This document shows positions 52,121 through 64,000 of a stretch of 64,000 bases of DNA, one piece after another. The stretch is taken from contig NC_051102.1 in the NCBI RefSeq assembly GCF_901709675.1, positions 2,448,912 to 2,512,911 of the forward strand, written 5' to 3'. The DNA is from Syngnathus acus (lineage: Eukaryota > Chordata > Actinopteri > Syngnathiformes > Syngnathidae). Every line of letters begins with the position of its first letter. Within the stretch, counting starts at the first letter, position 1. Position numbers and translations under genes: made by a program. Under the pieces are notes generated by a model. That model did no database searches, was not told the DNA's origin, and saw only the letters and a list, made by a program, of their open reading frames with translations.

Positions 52121-52438
52121 CCACTAGAGGGCACTGTAATGTACTAGTACCACACTTGATTCACTGCAATAGCGGAAAAATAATGTACATAGGCCATAGC
52201 CATTCTACTGGTGCACCGAATTGCCTTACTAGTAAGGTCATGGACCCTCAGCAAGATATTAAATATGTATTAAATGATTAACTGACAAGGATGAGTTCTA
52301 GCACAACTATATGTTGAACTTTCACCCATCATAAAGCCGTACTGGTTCACAGTGAAACATAACGGCAACAAACCACAACATTGCCAACAACAATGTCACT
52401 TTACCTGACAATGGAAACTAGCTGAGATCCAGACTTAC

Positions 52439-52600
52439 CTTCAGGCCTTCTCCATGTCTTATTGCTCCACTCGTGGAGGTATTTAGTTTCTGCCCTGGAA
52501 CTGATACGGGCAGCAAAAGGGCTTCTCGGTCTGCCAGGCCCACTAGGCCCAGCCGTTCTCAATCTCTCTCAAGTGACTCACTGTTGGCTTTTGATATCCG
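52439..52600 (-). other. Probable 5' untranslated exon of marveld2
   Basis: A consensus minus-strand donor (CTGAAG|GTAAGT, exon edge 52439) pairs with the acceptor TTTTTCAG just above 51595, which starts the exon with the marveld2 ATG. The upper boundary is not visible. A GA-rich run follows at 52681-52713. Confidence 0.4.
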
Positions 52601-55600
52601 CTCCAACACACGCACGTGCACACAGGGAGGGCGAGTAGGTGGGAGGTGAAGCTTAAATATTAAACCTGAACTGCTTGTGCTGAGAGAGAGAGAGAGCGAG
52701 AGAGAGAGGAGAGATTTTTTTTTAACATTCAATTTCCTGCTTTGACGATCGAAATTCTGAGATCTGAATAGAATTGTATATTATGTATTTTAAACAACCA
52801 TATGAAAGTGCCTTACCAAAAAACATGTTTTTAGATAATCTTGAGTATAAATATATTTAAAATATTTTTTATTACTTGAAACGCAAGTTTTAGTTTGCGT
52901 GCAACAACTTTTTTTTGTGTCATGATCTGGTCCATCTGTCTGGTTTTAAAATCACTTAGCTATGTAGTATATGTCAAACTTCTTGAATGATTCATTTTTG
53001 CTTCAATTCTACAAATTGCCACTAGAGAGAAGCAGACTCCTGGCAGTCTTAATATGTTCCCCCTGCTAAACGTTTTCTCCGCTCACACTCATTTCTGCCA
53101 ACTTTACATGTTTTTGTTTTCAGTTTGTATACCTGGCCTAACATTACATTGCTTAGAGACCAGATTCAATTCAGTTGGGAATCGCAACAGAGGAGAACGT
53201 TTTCAAAAGATATATTTTTTTAAATATTCATGATCTGTTCAAAAATAAGAACAAATCAAATTCAGAATTTAACCAAATTCAATTGAATGAAATAATTTCC
53301 CTCACAATCTCAAGCCTGATTAAAAATAATTCGCCCCAAATGCCATAGGAATCAAAACGTTGCTAATTGCTATGTATTTATAACCATACATGAAAAAAGA
53401 ATATTGGAAAAAAATAATCGCATAAATATCAAGGGGGGCGGGCAGTTGCTTTTGGATTATTTAAAATAATTCAAGAAATTATTCCATCTTTATAATGTGA
53501 ACACTGTAAATGCAGTGTTGATTTTCATGTTGAGACAGCTCAGGGCAAGGACATCTGGAGTGACCCCCATCTCCCTTCTCCACCCACACACATGCTCTCA
53601 GCAGGACTGGTGACCAATAGGATAGTCGAAGTACATAACACAGCCCACATCCTCAAGTGAATAGCGTCCCACCAGTGGCCTGGGGCGTCCTCATCTGCTG
53701 CATTGCCGCTCCACGGCACAAGTAGTCATAAGAAATGCGCAAGCAGCACATGGATGCAATACTCATACAGAGGGAGGCATTTGTATGTCTCATATACACA
53801 CAATTAAGAGTTAAAATGTTACTAACCTTTCAAATATTCATATGGAGATTGTTCATTTAATGTGTATACCTCCAAACTAAAAAAATCTCAATAAATTCTT
53901 GTGTATATATAGTTGTACCTTGACCTAAGAAATTTCGTAACTAAAGCCAATTGTACCTCAAATAATCTTTTTTTTATTCAAATGAGTGGGAAATGTCATT
54001 ATTCAGTTTCATCTACCCCCCTTTAAACAGCAAAACATATTGGATTTTATATTTAATGAGGACAAAATAACACTCAATAATGCTGTACTCTGTAAAACAT
54101 TGAACAATTTGCGTTACGCATCTCTTTCCAGTGTGCCCCCATAGGCCACCTGAGGGCAGTATGAGACAGGCAGCCAGATATACTATCCTTTTTATTTGTT
54201 TCAACTCCTCTAAGCTCACCAGTACGGCACTAATATTAGATGTTCTTTGCAGTGGATAAGGATTTTATGACTGAGTACTGTTATAGTATATTTTTGCTGC
54301 ACTGTAAATGCATCAGGCATTACTTTACTCTTTTACTTTTACTCTTGCTTGACTGTTAAAACTATCAGAAATGTGACTATTGTTTATTAACGCTCACCGA
54401 AAAACACATTTGTGGATAGCAAAATGTGAACACTCACATCTACAGACACCGCCAGTCCTGACGCATGGCCTGTGGCTTTAAGGCAAGAAAATCCTCCTTC
54501 CCCAGTAAAATGAAGCTACTATAGCAACAGCCACCTCATTTGTATCCTCTTACTCTGCTTTCGCTCTTGGCCGACGAGAAATGAGACACACAGACGGAAC
54601 GGCAGAGAGAGAGAAAAACAACGGAAGCTGAAATAAGACACTCAAAAGAACATTTAGTGGAATGAATAGGCCCTCCACACTCACTCTGCACCTCTAGCTT
54701 AGTGTGCATTAGAGAAAGAAAATGTTCGGGAAGATCAATACTTGTATTTTCTCCGATTTCTCAATTGCACAGCAAAGCCCGTTAGCTGCTGGTGATTGGC
54801 AGGGCGTGAAGCATTATTCAGCTGCATGAAGTTTGTCCGTGCGCAGACACAAAGGGAGAAGAAAGGGGCCGGCCGGGCATGGAGATAATAAATGACTTTC
54901 CTTGCCTGCCGCAAGCTGTCCCCAAAGGACCTTTGGACAACCTGTGATGATCCTTTCACTGCTACAGGATTCCTTCCCCAAGTGTGAGGGTCAAACGCAG
55001 CATTATGAGCTAGCCAAATGTCATCGATGGGCTAACCTAAGCAGCATTGTGGTTCGGACTGGTGCCAGCAGCCTTCCGATTTGGCTGTAATTAACCACGC
55101 TGAGCCCTATTTGGACATGTAGACACGAATAAAAGCTTGTTATTTGACTGCACCGCGGAACAAGGCCTCAGCGGCTGTTTAACTATAGTAGCACATTAGC
55201 TTGATCACCTGAATGCTGTGTGCAGTAAAATGGCACAGAATGAAATTTTCAAACTGCCTTAAAAAAATTGTACACTCAAGTCAAGAATATATGACTGCAA
55301 CTACTGTTGTGTTGAATATCTAAATGTGGCTGCACTGGTCAAATATCAGTTGCTTAATTGTTATATGTTAGCACTAGCATTAAGCTAGCTGGCTAGAACA
55401 ACTTTAAAATGTAAGTTATTGACACTTATGGTCACAATGTTAGTACAATAAAGCGGACAAATTGTTTGCTTCAAAATTCTTTCGAGTTTTGCTGCCATTT
55501 TTTGCCATCTGTAGGTCATCATATATTTTTTAAATGCTGCAAACTATGATTTCAAGATACTTGAATATAATCTCAGAATACACGTCTTGCATTACCCATA

Positions 55601-58600
55601 ATCATAGTGGCTTGAAAATTTGACATACTACGCCAAAAAAATAAAATAAATGGTGATCTACTGAAGTGGGGTTCAGATTTTACATCACATTCTCATCGGA
55701 TTTTTCCTTTAATATTATTTGTGTAGCCCTTATACTCTTTCAACTCCCATAAAAAAACTCAAAAAAAAAAAAAGAGACAGAAAAGGGAGACTCATGTATC
55801 GATGGGGAAAGTCTTTAATGTTGTGACCTTGGTGTCTCTCCTTACTAGGACAACAGTTGACCTGCAAAATTAAAAATCAGCAAAGTGCATACAGAGAACA
55901 TGTCCAACCAACCCATTTTCCATTCATTGAACGTATCCTGCGCTAGCGTGTACGTTATGCATCACGAGGCAATGTGCACAGAACAACAGATGGGTTACAT
56001 TTCATTTTAGGTGAGTGTTATTGTTCAATAAAGTGTTGATTTCCTCTCAAGGTGATAAAAGACTGCTTATCTCATACCATCGGAAAACCAATGCAAGCCC
56101 CTGACTTTTAATATAAAATGTTTTCAAGAGGAGAAAATTGACCAGGGAGTTAATTCCGAAATTGTGTTTTGGCAGGGCTTTGTATGTCATAGTCATTCCT
56201 GTTCAAATGCCATTTTTGTGATGTGAAAAATTGAAACCATGATAAATAATTTCCGATATTGTTCCAATATTAATGATCTAACCTCTACAAGTCAATTGGA
56301 AAAAAAACTGGATAAGCGATTTGGAAAATGGATGGATGGGTTGCACAAGTGTGCACACCCTTTTAACACTTATCTCAGTAGATTTTAAAAATTTCAATTG
56401 ACCTCTACAGGTTGTAGGTCACATTAATGATGGAAAAAGTTTTGAAATTATTTAAAACATTTGAGGAGCGAATATAGATATTTTTGGTAACATCAGTAGA
56501 TCAATCAATCGGAATATTATGGGAAACTGAATTCATCTCAATAGTTCAATTCAAAAAGGGAAACTCATATGGCCTCCTGGAAAGTGTTTAAAGGTTTCAA
56601 TTCATTTGAGTGAACCATTCTAATTGCTTGAGATCCACTTGGGAGAAAAACAAAAATGTTTCACTCAAATTTGTCTTTTACTCTTTTGTATTAGTCATTG
56701 AAATTATTCACTCCACACAAATTATGAATCATGGGTCATTTCTCTGTTTTCCCTCTTTGGTATGATGACAGCATCGGACCATCCTACCCTGCGTAACCAA
56801 ATATTACACACTCACAAAGCACGACCTGAGGGTTCCCCTCCTGTTGTAGTTATCTTTTTCGATTTTGAGATCTTTGCTGGAGGCCATTTTGGAAGCCGCT
56901 TTGTGTGACTCATATTGACAATGATGACAGATGACAAACACGAGGCTAAACCTCACGACGTAATAAGGAGATTGAAGCATGAGACATGAACAGGCATCAA
57001 GCCGCTCGCCATTAGTCGTCCTAAGTAATCGTATGACATTGATTGAAAGGGAAGCCATAATGACATTCGTTGATACGAGTGGGGCAGAGGAGTGTCGCAC
57101 TGTACAAGGAGCTCGAGGTGGTCATAGGGGGAGTCATGCTTCATCAATTCAAGCTTGAAGGGGAGGGGTGGGGGGGTATGTTCTTAAATGGAACACTCAA
57201 TGGTGGGTCCGAACAATTAATCGAATTTATTTGTTGAGAAAAATATATGGGAAAAGGACCTGATTGCAATAACAATGTTGAAGAAAAAAAATTATAATTT
57301 GAGTATTTTTTCAAAATCATGTCGCCGTAATCCAGTGTCTCAAAATTCTTGTCAAAATAAAAATCAGTTTTTTTTATATATATAAATTCTTTCTTTTGAA
57401 AGGATTTTAAAAACAGTGATGTGCAACTAAAAAAAAAAAAAAAAAATTCTTGTTAGTTCATTATTTTCCTCATGTTGGTTTCATTTATTCCAATGGGGAT
57501 GGTTCCAGGAGATTTTTCCATGGCTGTGTGGTTGCTAAGCAACCAGCAAAACTCCCAGTACTTAGTTAAGAAATGCCGCTCTTAAAATCTAATGTTGATA
57601 CCCTTTCAAAATGTAAACTAATGATTCTCTGAATGGATTTTAAAACTCTTATCTTAAAACTTATTCTTCACATTGCTTCAGTGTACTCATTTGAATTTCC
57701 AACAAAACAAACTCTTTTTTTTTTTTTCTTTTTGCGTTGAAATTCCTCAGGGACCAATTCAATATTTTGTAGCCATGACATTTTTTTCACTACTTTTATT
57801 CACGTCCTTTCAGAATTTTTTTGTATAACCATGGTTTTCTTTTGCCTTTTGTTTTTAAACAGGGAACGCTTTACAGAATTCGCATTTAGTGCAACTCTAG
57901 GTGCTACGAAAAGTAATTTTCTGTAAAAAAAAAAAAAAGTGACAAACACAATCAAATAGTGGACATATATAAAAATTGCAAATCATTTCGAGTTAGCAAG
58001 GGAACAGTACGTTCAACTATAATTTTTTTGCACAGAACCATGCAAAGGGACAGGTTGTTGTTGTTTTTTCTGCTCCCTTTCTCACTTTCGACCGTTGACA
58101 CCAGCAGCCATTATCTTTCGAGCGCCGTGGCTCTAATTAGCGACACTGAGGAAGGTGCACTAAATGTTACGTATGGGTGTGCAGCATTGAGCTAAAAGTG
58201 AATTCCTTTTCATACAAACACACATAAAAGACACTTTCGCTCGCTCTCGGAACATTCTCCATTTTTTCCCCCCTAATGTTGTTAGTATAAATAGAAAAGA
58301 AAAACGATTCTCAAAGCAAGGTTGCTCAACAGAGGCCATGTGATGCATCATTTTAAGATCTTTTGATATTCGGAGAGGAATGTATTTGAAAAGGGAATGC
58401 AATGCTGTAGTCAGACTGTTAACATCGTAAAAAAGCTCTGAAATTAGTAATTAAATAACCCTCTACTATTTATACATTCAGGCACTGAAAAATCACATGT
58501 CAATATGTAACTAAAAAAGATAGTCGCTCTCATTTTCCCTTGGTAAGAACAAGGAAGCTGAAACCTTGAAGTTGGCAATTGTGTACATTTTTTTTCCTAC

Positions 58601-59202
58601 CCAGTAGTAATGCCGTCTCGCTCGGCTGGCGTGGGACACGTTGCTCCTCTCCAAAGCGTTAGCAGCTAACCTACGGGAAAGAATCCATGACACCGGTCTT
58701 TTGAAAGAGAAATCCAAAGTTTTGTCTCACCCTCCTCACCGAATACCACCGCGTTCATGCCCCGCCCCCTCCCCCCAGGTGGTTAAGGACTCTCCGGTGT
58801 GATAGCCAGCTCTCACCCCAGTGACCCTGACCTCAGTCAATTTTTAAGGGCTTTTACAAAAAAAGCTAACTTGAACAGCCATACAATGGCTAAAACATAA
58901 ACCATATCTCTACTTTATCTCGGTTTATTAGTCTTTTTCTTTTGTTTCTTTTTTTTGTTTTTCAGATGTCTTTTTTTGGGGGGATTTCGTCCCCCGCCCC
59001 GCTCTTTTTTTTTTTTTTTTAGTTGCTCTGATCCAGTCGTGCGCTGAAACACTCAGTCACAGCGGGAGAGAGATGGGTTTTTGGATTTAATCGGTGTTAC
59101 GGGGAGAGGGAGGTCAGGATATGGGCTCAACATCAGTCCGGCGACGGACTCTTTGAGAGGGAAGAAGAACAAAGTGAGGAGATGGATACGGAAAGGTGCT
59201 TC
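52601..59202. other. Gene-poor stretch between marveld2 and the SK channel gene
   Basis: Mostly AT-rich and without recognised coding exons. It contains a (GA)n run at 52681-52713, homopolymers and a Tc1-like relic at 56160-56470. The interval 54420-55200 looks less degenerate than its flanks and could be a conserved non-coding element, but I cannot compare species. The 3' UTR of the SK channel gene fills part of 57000-59202; TTTATT at 58924-58929 (minus-strand AATAAA) is a candidate end signal. Confidence 0.4.
56160..56470. mobile_element. Tc1-like relic interrupted by a SINE/LINE tail fragment
   Basis: CCTGTTCAAATGCCATTTTT and CAAGTGTGCACACCCTTTTA match the Tc1-like family at 41110-41692. 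TCTACA(A/G) blocks with CAATTG occur in both orientations on either side. Between them sits CTGGATAAGCGATTTGGAAA followed by ATGGATGGATGG, the 3' tail of a non-LTR/SINE family, so one element appears nested in the other. Confidence 0.5.
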
Positions 59203-62200
59203 TTATCCGCTATCGGAGGAGGTGTGTGGTGCGGTGGACGGCGAGCGCCGCCTGCGGGTGGTGGACGTCCACGAACGCTCTGAGCGTTCGGAGCGCTCGG
59301 AGGCTAGCGAGGCGGGTCGGAAGCGGTGAACAAAGCCGTCCAGGAAGTCCTGCTGCTGCTGGGTTATGGCTTGGGAGATGAGGCAGGGCAGCGCCTGCAG
59401 GCTGCCCGTCACAGAGTCCAGCTTGTCCTCCAATGTGCCGATTCGCTTGTCCAGCTCCTCGCTGCGCTCCTGGAGTTCTGACACCAGGTCGTACATCACA
59501 TTCTGGGTCTACGAATGGAGAAACGGTGTTGGATAGTTCATAAGCCATCAAGCAGCAATTAAATTAGATATCCAAAAGTTCAAAGTAAGTCTGATTCAGA
59601 TTGAAGACTTTAATGCACCGAAGCCACTTTGTCAAAATCAAATCTCCACAGCGACTAAGGGTCTTTAAATAATAATTTTCCATAAATTACGAGTGTAGAT
59701 TGAAGATTTGTATTCTAAATGTGACACCGTGATAGAAGGAAATGTTAGCAGCGAGATGGCGAGGAAAGAGCGCGGCAGTTTTTCAGCAAGTCAGCAAAGA
59801 TTTTATCTTGCTGCCAATTTAACAAACCGCCTCCTCCATTTATAGCCAGAGATGCTCTTGAATGTCTCAAGCATTAGCTTCATGTTCCTCATTCACGTAA
59901 TGAGAGGCTTTTCACAGTCGACGTGGGATCTGCCAATGCCAGCATATTCCGTCTCAACTCGGAAATTGGCCCTCTCAAACTTTCGGGAGAATTTTTGTTT
60001 GTAGATGCGCTCTTTTAAAAAAAAAAAAGACACGACCCGGTAATTTATCCCAAATGATTTTGCAAACCACCCAGATTCCTAATTTGCATTCCGATATTAA
60101 TTCAATCTGACAGTTAGATATTGGATGTTGGATTCAAAAGGAGACGCTCAACTACCTCCTGCACACAGATGGAATGCGATGGAGGAGCAGAGGAGGGAGG
60201 GGCGAGTAAACACACATTAAAGGAGGTGGCCTTGTGACCTTTTAAAACACACACTGGAGTGAAAATGCCAGCCACATCAAATGAGGCTGCAGGATAGCGC
60301 CTCCCTTTGAACCGTGTCTTTGCTCTCCTCTGCTCTGCTCTGCTCTGCTGCCTTGCCTCGCCTCATGTCTGCGGCAGGGCCGAGGCCGCCGAGGCGTGAT
60401 GCGTCCCCCTTCTAACCTCTCTGTACGCCTTCCAGGATCAAGACGCCTTCTCTCTGCTCTTTAACGCGGAGTTTCTGGTCTCAGCCTTGCAGCTTGGAAT
60501 GTACCCTGTCAGTTTAGATTGTAGTTGCCAGTTCAAAGTGGAGCAAAGTGCGTAAATGCGATTCAACGCCTAGATCGGTTTTGGCCCATTAAAAAAAAAA
60601 AAAAAAAAAAAAGATACTATAAGAAAAAGAATTTAAAAAAAAAAGAATAATACGATAACAAAACAAAAACAAACAAAAAATATACTATAACAAAAATAAT
60701 AATAAAAAAATATAATAATAATAATACTATAACTATATATAACTATACTATAAAATAAAATAAAAAATAAATTGTATTTGGTGTTACTGTAAACTTGCCT
60801 TCGCCAGGTCCACCAAGGTGTTGGCCTGATCGTTGAGCTTCCTCTGCTCCATCTTCACACTACGCAGTCTGGGCGGAGACATAAGGAAGTCGAGATGGGG
60901 AGACGGGGGCGGGGCAAAGGAAAGACAAGACCAAAGAGAATCGGGGAGAATTGCAAAAAGAGTGGAAGGTAGCAGATAGTTTAGGGTCATGAAAGGGCCG
61001 ATGGGGAAAGAAAAGGAGGAGGAACAACAGTTTGTTATCAGGAGTCCTCGTGATATGAAATCAAAATCAAAAAATGTCACTGCGCATGCTTTCCACTTAA
61101 TCATCATACATACATATATATATATGCTAAATAAATATATATGTATAGAAATTCAAGCATTTCCTGGTCTTTGTCAATTCAATAGCAAACCAATACATGC
61201 AAAACGACGGAAGCATATTACATTTGTGTCTCGTGTTTACAAGCGGGTTCTTGATGATGTAGCTTTTGCTTACGTCGGTAAAAAGAGAGCGAGAGGCACA
61301 GTAAGGTTGAGTACATTACCATCATTGTTGTTTCATTGGAATAGCTGTGAGAAGTGTTAGCTAAACTTGCCAACTAAGCATCAGATAACTCAAGCTGTGG
61401 CTAATGTAATGAATTCAATAAAGTGCAACTTACTTCGCTCAGTGGTAAATGAGAAAATAAAGCGCTTGCGAAATGGAAATTACATTTCGGCTAATATGAA
61501 CGCACAAATCAACACGACGTTTTATGCGAGACATGTTATCGTTAACGCTTATATATATATATTTGTGTTATTATCGATGGTTGTAGTTGTCAGCAAGAAT
61601 GCAATATGCTTCCATTCTAGCGCATCCTTCAAATCTTCAAATCAAAACATTCTCATTGGTTATCACCCAAAAAGAAGACATTTAAAAAAAAAAAAAAAAA
61701 CAATGACATGCCCATTGTCACTGCCACACCCAGTCCAGTGCCAGGAATTCCAAAACTTTTTTTTTTTTTTTGCGTGCAGTGGCTGTGAGTGGTGTAATAC
61801 ACAATGAAATGTGTTTGTTGTTGTAACATGACGTGTTTTACTGATGGGGCCTGAAATGAGATGTCAAATGGCGTCGCTTTGCTTTCATACATGATGTCGT
61901 TGCTCAAGACACACTTGAGTGTGTCATTGATGGCAACGTTGCCATTTGGACATCACCGAGATGTCTGTTTAGCAAATTGCTAGACAAGATAGAACTCAAT
62001 GGCTTTTATTCATGTGCAAACTCCCTCGTGTGAGCTGTGCATATCATCTTTCCGCGCTTACGCTGTGAAGACAAAAGTGCTGCGGTGCCTTGAGATACAA
62101 AAGACGCAACTTTACTTTATTCAAACAACCCTGTGAATTATTAATATAAAATCAAAGGTAATTTGAGATTTTTTTTTAAGATACCTCTCTTTAAAATGTA

Positions 62201-62715
62201 TTCGATGAAGAATGTATGAATTAATTATTTATTGGGTAAAAAAAGAAAAAGGGGAAGCATAAAAAAATCATACCCCAGCCAAAGTGAATTGGGAGCTAAA
62301 TTAATCCTGGTGTGCACAAGTTCCAATATCATTGATAAATTTAGAAATTCAAAACACTGCAATCATTTCAACCTGATTAGAACGAGTATATGTGTGCTGT
62401 GTGTGTTTGTGTTGACAAAAAAAAGTGGGCGTGCACAAAGAGTTCTCTCGATGCAGGTTAATATAGCCAGCCTCCAGAGCAGCTATATTAATCATGGGCA
62501 AACATAGTACAGATGAAAATGAACCGCTAGCCAACAAAGCTCACATGCTTCTTTCTTTCTTTCTTTCTTTCTTGCTTTCTTTCGCTTTCTTTCTTACTTT
62601 CTTTCGCTTTCTTTCTTTCGCTCTCTCTTTGTTTTGCTTTCTTTCACTCTCTCTTTCTTTTGCTCTCTCTTTCTTTAGCTTTCTTTCGCTCTCTTTCTTT
62701 AGCTTTCTTTCGCTC

Positions 62716-62795
<80 letters not shown>

Positions 62796-63280
62796 TCGCT
62801 CTCTCTTTCTCACGCTCGCCCTAGGCAAGCCTCCACCATCAACACCAGCAGCAAAACGTAGACGCTCGTTTTTTTTTTCTTCTTCTTTTTTTTTCTCCAT
62901 TCCCTTCAAGAGAGCACGGCAAGCAAGATCGAAGTCAATCGAACACCGACTTCAGTGAAAACAATGGCGCTGTGTATTTTTGGTTTGTTTTCGTTCTTAT
63001 TTTGGCAACACACACTCTGTTCATGCATGTCAAAGGCAGACACGGAGGAGAGAGGAGGATGTTGAGGAGACAGAAGGAGGATACATAGAAGACTCAACTT
63101 ACTTCTGAGCTCTGCGGTGATAGAGCAAAACAAAGACAGAACACAGTACAGTTTTAACCGCACGACATTCACAAAACGACCTTCACAATTCTCACTGTAA
63201 GCACAAGGTCAAAGGGGGGTTGGCGGTAAAAGGGGAACAGAGGAAGGGGGTTGGGACCGTTACACTACGTTGTCGTGTAT

Positions 63281-63319
<39 letters not shown>

Positions 63320-63960
63320 CCTCACAATCACAAAAATCAAAATATTATACCTATTTAGAAGACATCTTAAATGGTTTCTATCACTGAAGTAATCTGAAAT
63401 TGGACATTATTCTACATGATTTTTTTTTAGGTTGGGCACTCTGATTCTCATTTATGGGTGCTGGTGCATATCACTTGATATGAACTTACTGGTGAATGGC
63501 TTGGAGAAACTTGCGTTGGTGTTTCCGCACCTTGGCGTGATCAATCTTCTTGACCAACTTGGTGTGTTTATAGATGAGCCATGTTTCCCTGAGTACATTG
63601 GCAGCTGTGTTCTTTACCTGTGAAAGAAGGAAACAAACTGGGATGCTCAGTAGTTGTTCAGGCAAACAAAATTTTGAGTGTAGGCCATAACAAAATGTAA
63701 AATAAAATAAAAATAGGTGCCTCCTGTGATGAGAAACCAGAAGGAGAAATTCTAGTGAATTAAATAAAATAGAAGAACCAGTACCATAGAGTTTTCCAAA
63801 GAATTTTTACATTGCCTATGTGTATAATGGCCACTAGCTGGTCACTCACTCGTTTGCAGAGTTGCGTGTCCATCATGAAGTTGTGAACGTGCTTCTCTGC
63901 CTTGGTCAGCTCCAGCTTCCTGGCCACCACTGCAACCACAAGTGCAGTGCAGCCAGCTCC
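59203..63960 (-). CDS. kcnn1: Small-conductance calcium-activated potassium channel, 3' exons (partial)
   Basis: C-terminal part of an SK channel subunit; calmodulin bound to this region senses calcium. Exons seen: 63960-63850, 63617-63490, microexon 63112-63104, 60868-60799, 59508-59203 (stop TAA). Exon 1 encodes the end of S6 and the start of the calmodulin-binding domain ([37 protein letters not shown]). Exon 2 encodes the rest of that domain ([33 protein letters not shown]). Exon 4 encodes [20 protein letters not shown] and exon 5 the coiled coil ([20 protein letters not shown]) and tail [17 protein letters not shown]. The family is certain. KCNN1 rather than KCNN2/3 rests on the AQK microexon and the 19p13.11-like neighbourhood; the tail itself is also like KCNN2/3. 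Transmembrane exons lie to the right of the window. Confidence 0.88.
60590..60775. repeat. A-rich and AAT-rich low-complexity tract in SK channel intron
   Basis: A run of about 20 A is followed by AAAAT, ACTAT and AAT-rich simple sequence up to about 24 bases from the GC splice donor of exon 60799-60868. Possibly a retroposon poly(A) tail, but no body is recognisable. Confidence 0.7.
62548..62810. repeat. (CTTT)n microsatellite, about 260 bp
   Basis: Pure and interrupted CTTT repeats with CGCT and CTCT variants in an intron of the SK channel gene. It creates spurious long open frames in both directions (poly-Ser/Phe/Leu on plus, Lys/Glu/Arg on minus). Confidence 0.97.
63104..63112 (-). other. 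kcnn1: 9-nt microexon encoding AQK in the calmodulin-binding region
   Basis: On the minus strand, ACCGCAG | AGCTCAGAA | GTAAGT gives a 9-base exon with a good acceptor and a consensus donor. It sits between exons 63617-63490 (ends CA) and 60868-60799 (begins A). Inclusion adds Ala-Gln-Lys after IHQ and keeps the frame; skipping gives IHQLRSV. Mammalian KCNN1 has the same optional AQK insertion (recollection). Confidence 0.8.
63283..63315. repeat. (GT)n microsatellite
   Basis: About 16 uninterrupted GT units followed by GCGTGC, in an SK channel intron. Confidence 0.95.
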
Positions 63961-64000
63961 CTGTTCCACAAAGACAAGTTGACACTCGGAATTTATGATG

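Noticed and set aside
53910-54200. Another mariner-like MITE (GTACCTTGACCTAAG)
   Set aside because: Only one weak end is visible; no inverted partner or TA pair could be placed.
62494-62958. Long frames on both strands in the CTTT tract
   Set aside because: Pure simple-sequence translation (Phe/Leu/Ser or Lys/Glu/Arg) with no other protein character.

Overview
This is vertebrate nuclear DNA, almost certainly from a compact-genome teleost. The genes have many short exons with GT-AG introns, the introns are small, and there are no operons. The interspersed repeats are of fish type: a tRNA-derived SINE with a GGAT tail, Tc1-like fragments, TA-flanked inverted-repeat elements and a solo LTR. Repeat content hints at a percomorph, possibly a pipefish or seahorse relative, but that is only an impression. 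I rebuilt the exons by hand from splice sites, codon phase and remembered family sequences. In every complete gene except nr2f6 the exon lengths sum to a multiple of three.

Layout, left to right. 1-2124 (-): 5' coding half of a KDM4A-like histone demethylase, running off the left edge. 6375-8466 (-): abhd8. 10737-11505 (+): mrpl34, divergent from abhd8. 12788-21660 (-): ano8, 18 coding exons. 26043-29569 (-): plvap with a very large Gly/Ser repeat exon. 36023-38972 (+): nr2f6, an orphan nuclear receptor, with an apparent one-base frameshift in exon 1. 41872-46261 (-): occludin. 48759-51571 (-): marveld2 (tricellulin). 59203-63960 (-): 3' exons of an SK potassium channel, most likely kcnn1, running off the right edge.

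Most of this gene set matches human 19p13.11 (ABHD8-MRPL34-ANO8-PLVAP, NR2F6, KCNN1). The intact occludin-tricellulin pair beside nr2f6 recalls human 5q13 (OCLN-MARVELD2), whereas human NR2F6 has only the short relative OCEL1. The genes do not form a pathway, but occludin and tricellulin are partners in tight junctions and PLVAP is an endothelial diaphragm protein.

The points most worth a second look are: the in-frame 60-bp minisatellite that makes about 13 copies of a 20-residue Gly/Ser unit in PLVAP; the single missing base in nr2f6; a 9-nt AQK microexon and a GC-AG intron in the SK channel; a perfect 138-bp palindrome upstream of mrpl34; and three perfect direct repeats of the AGGTCA half-site in otherwise empty DNA, one of them a DR1 upstream of nr2f6. 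I saw no CRISPR array, rRNA, tRNA gene, prokaryotic or viral gene system.
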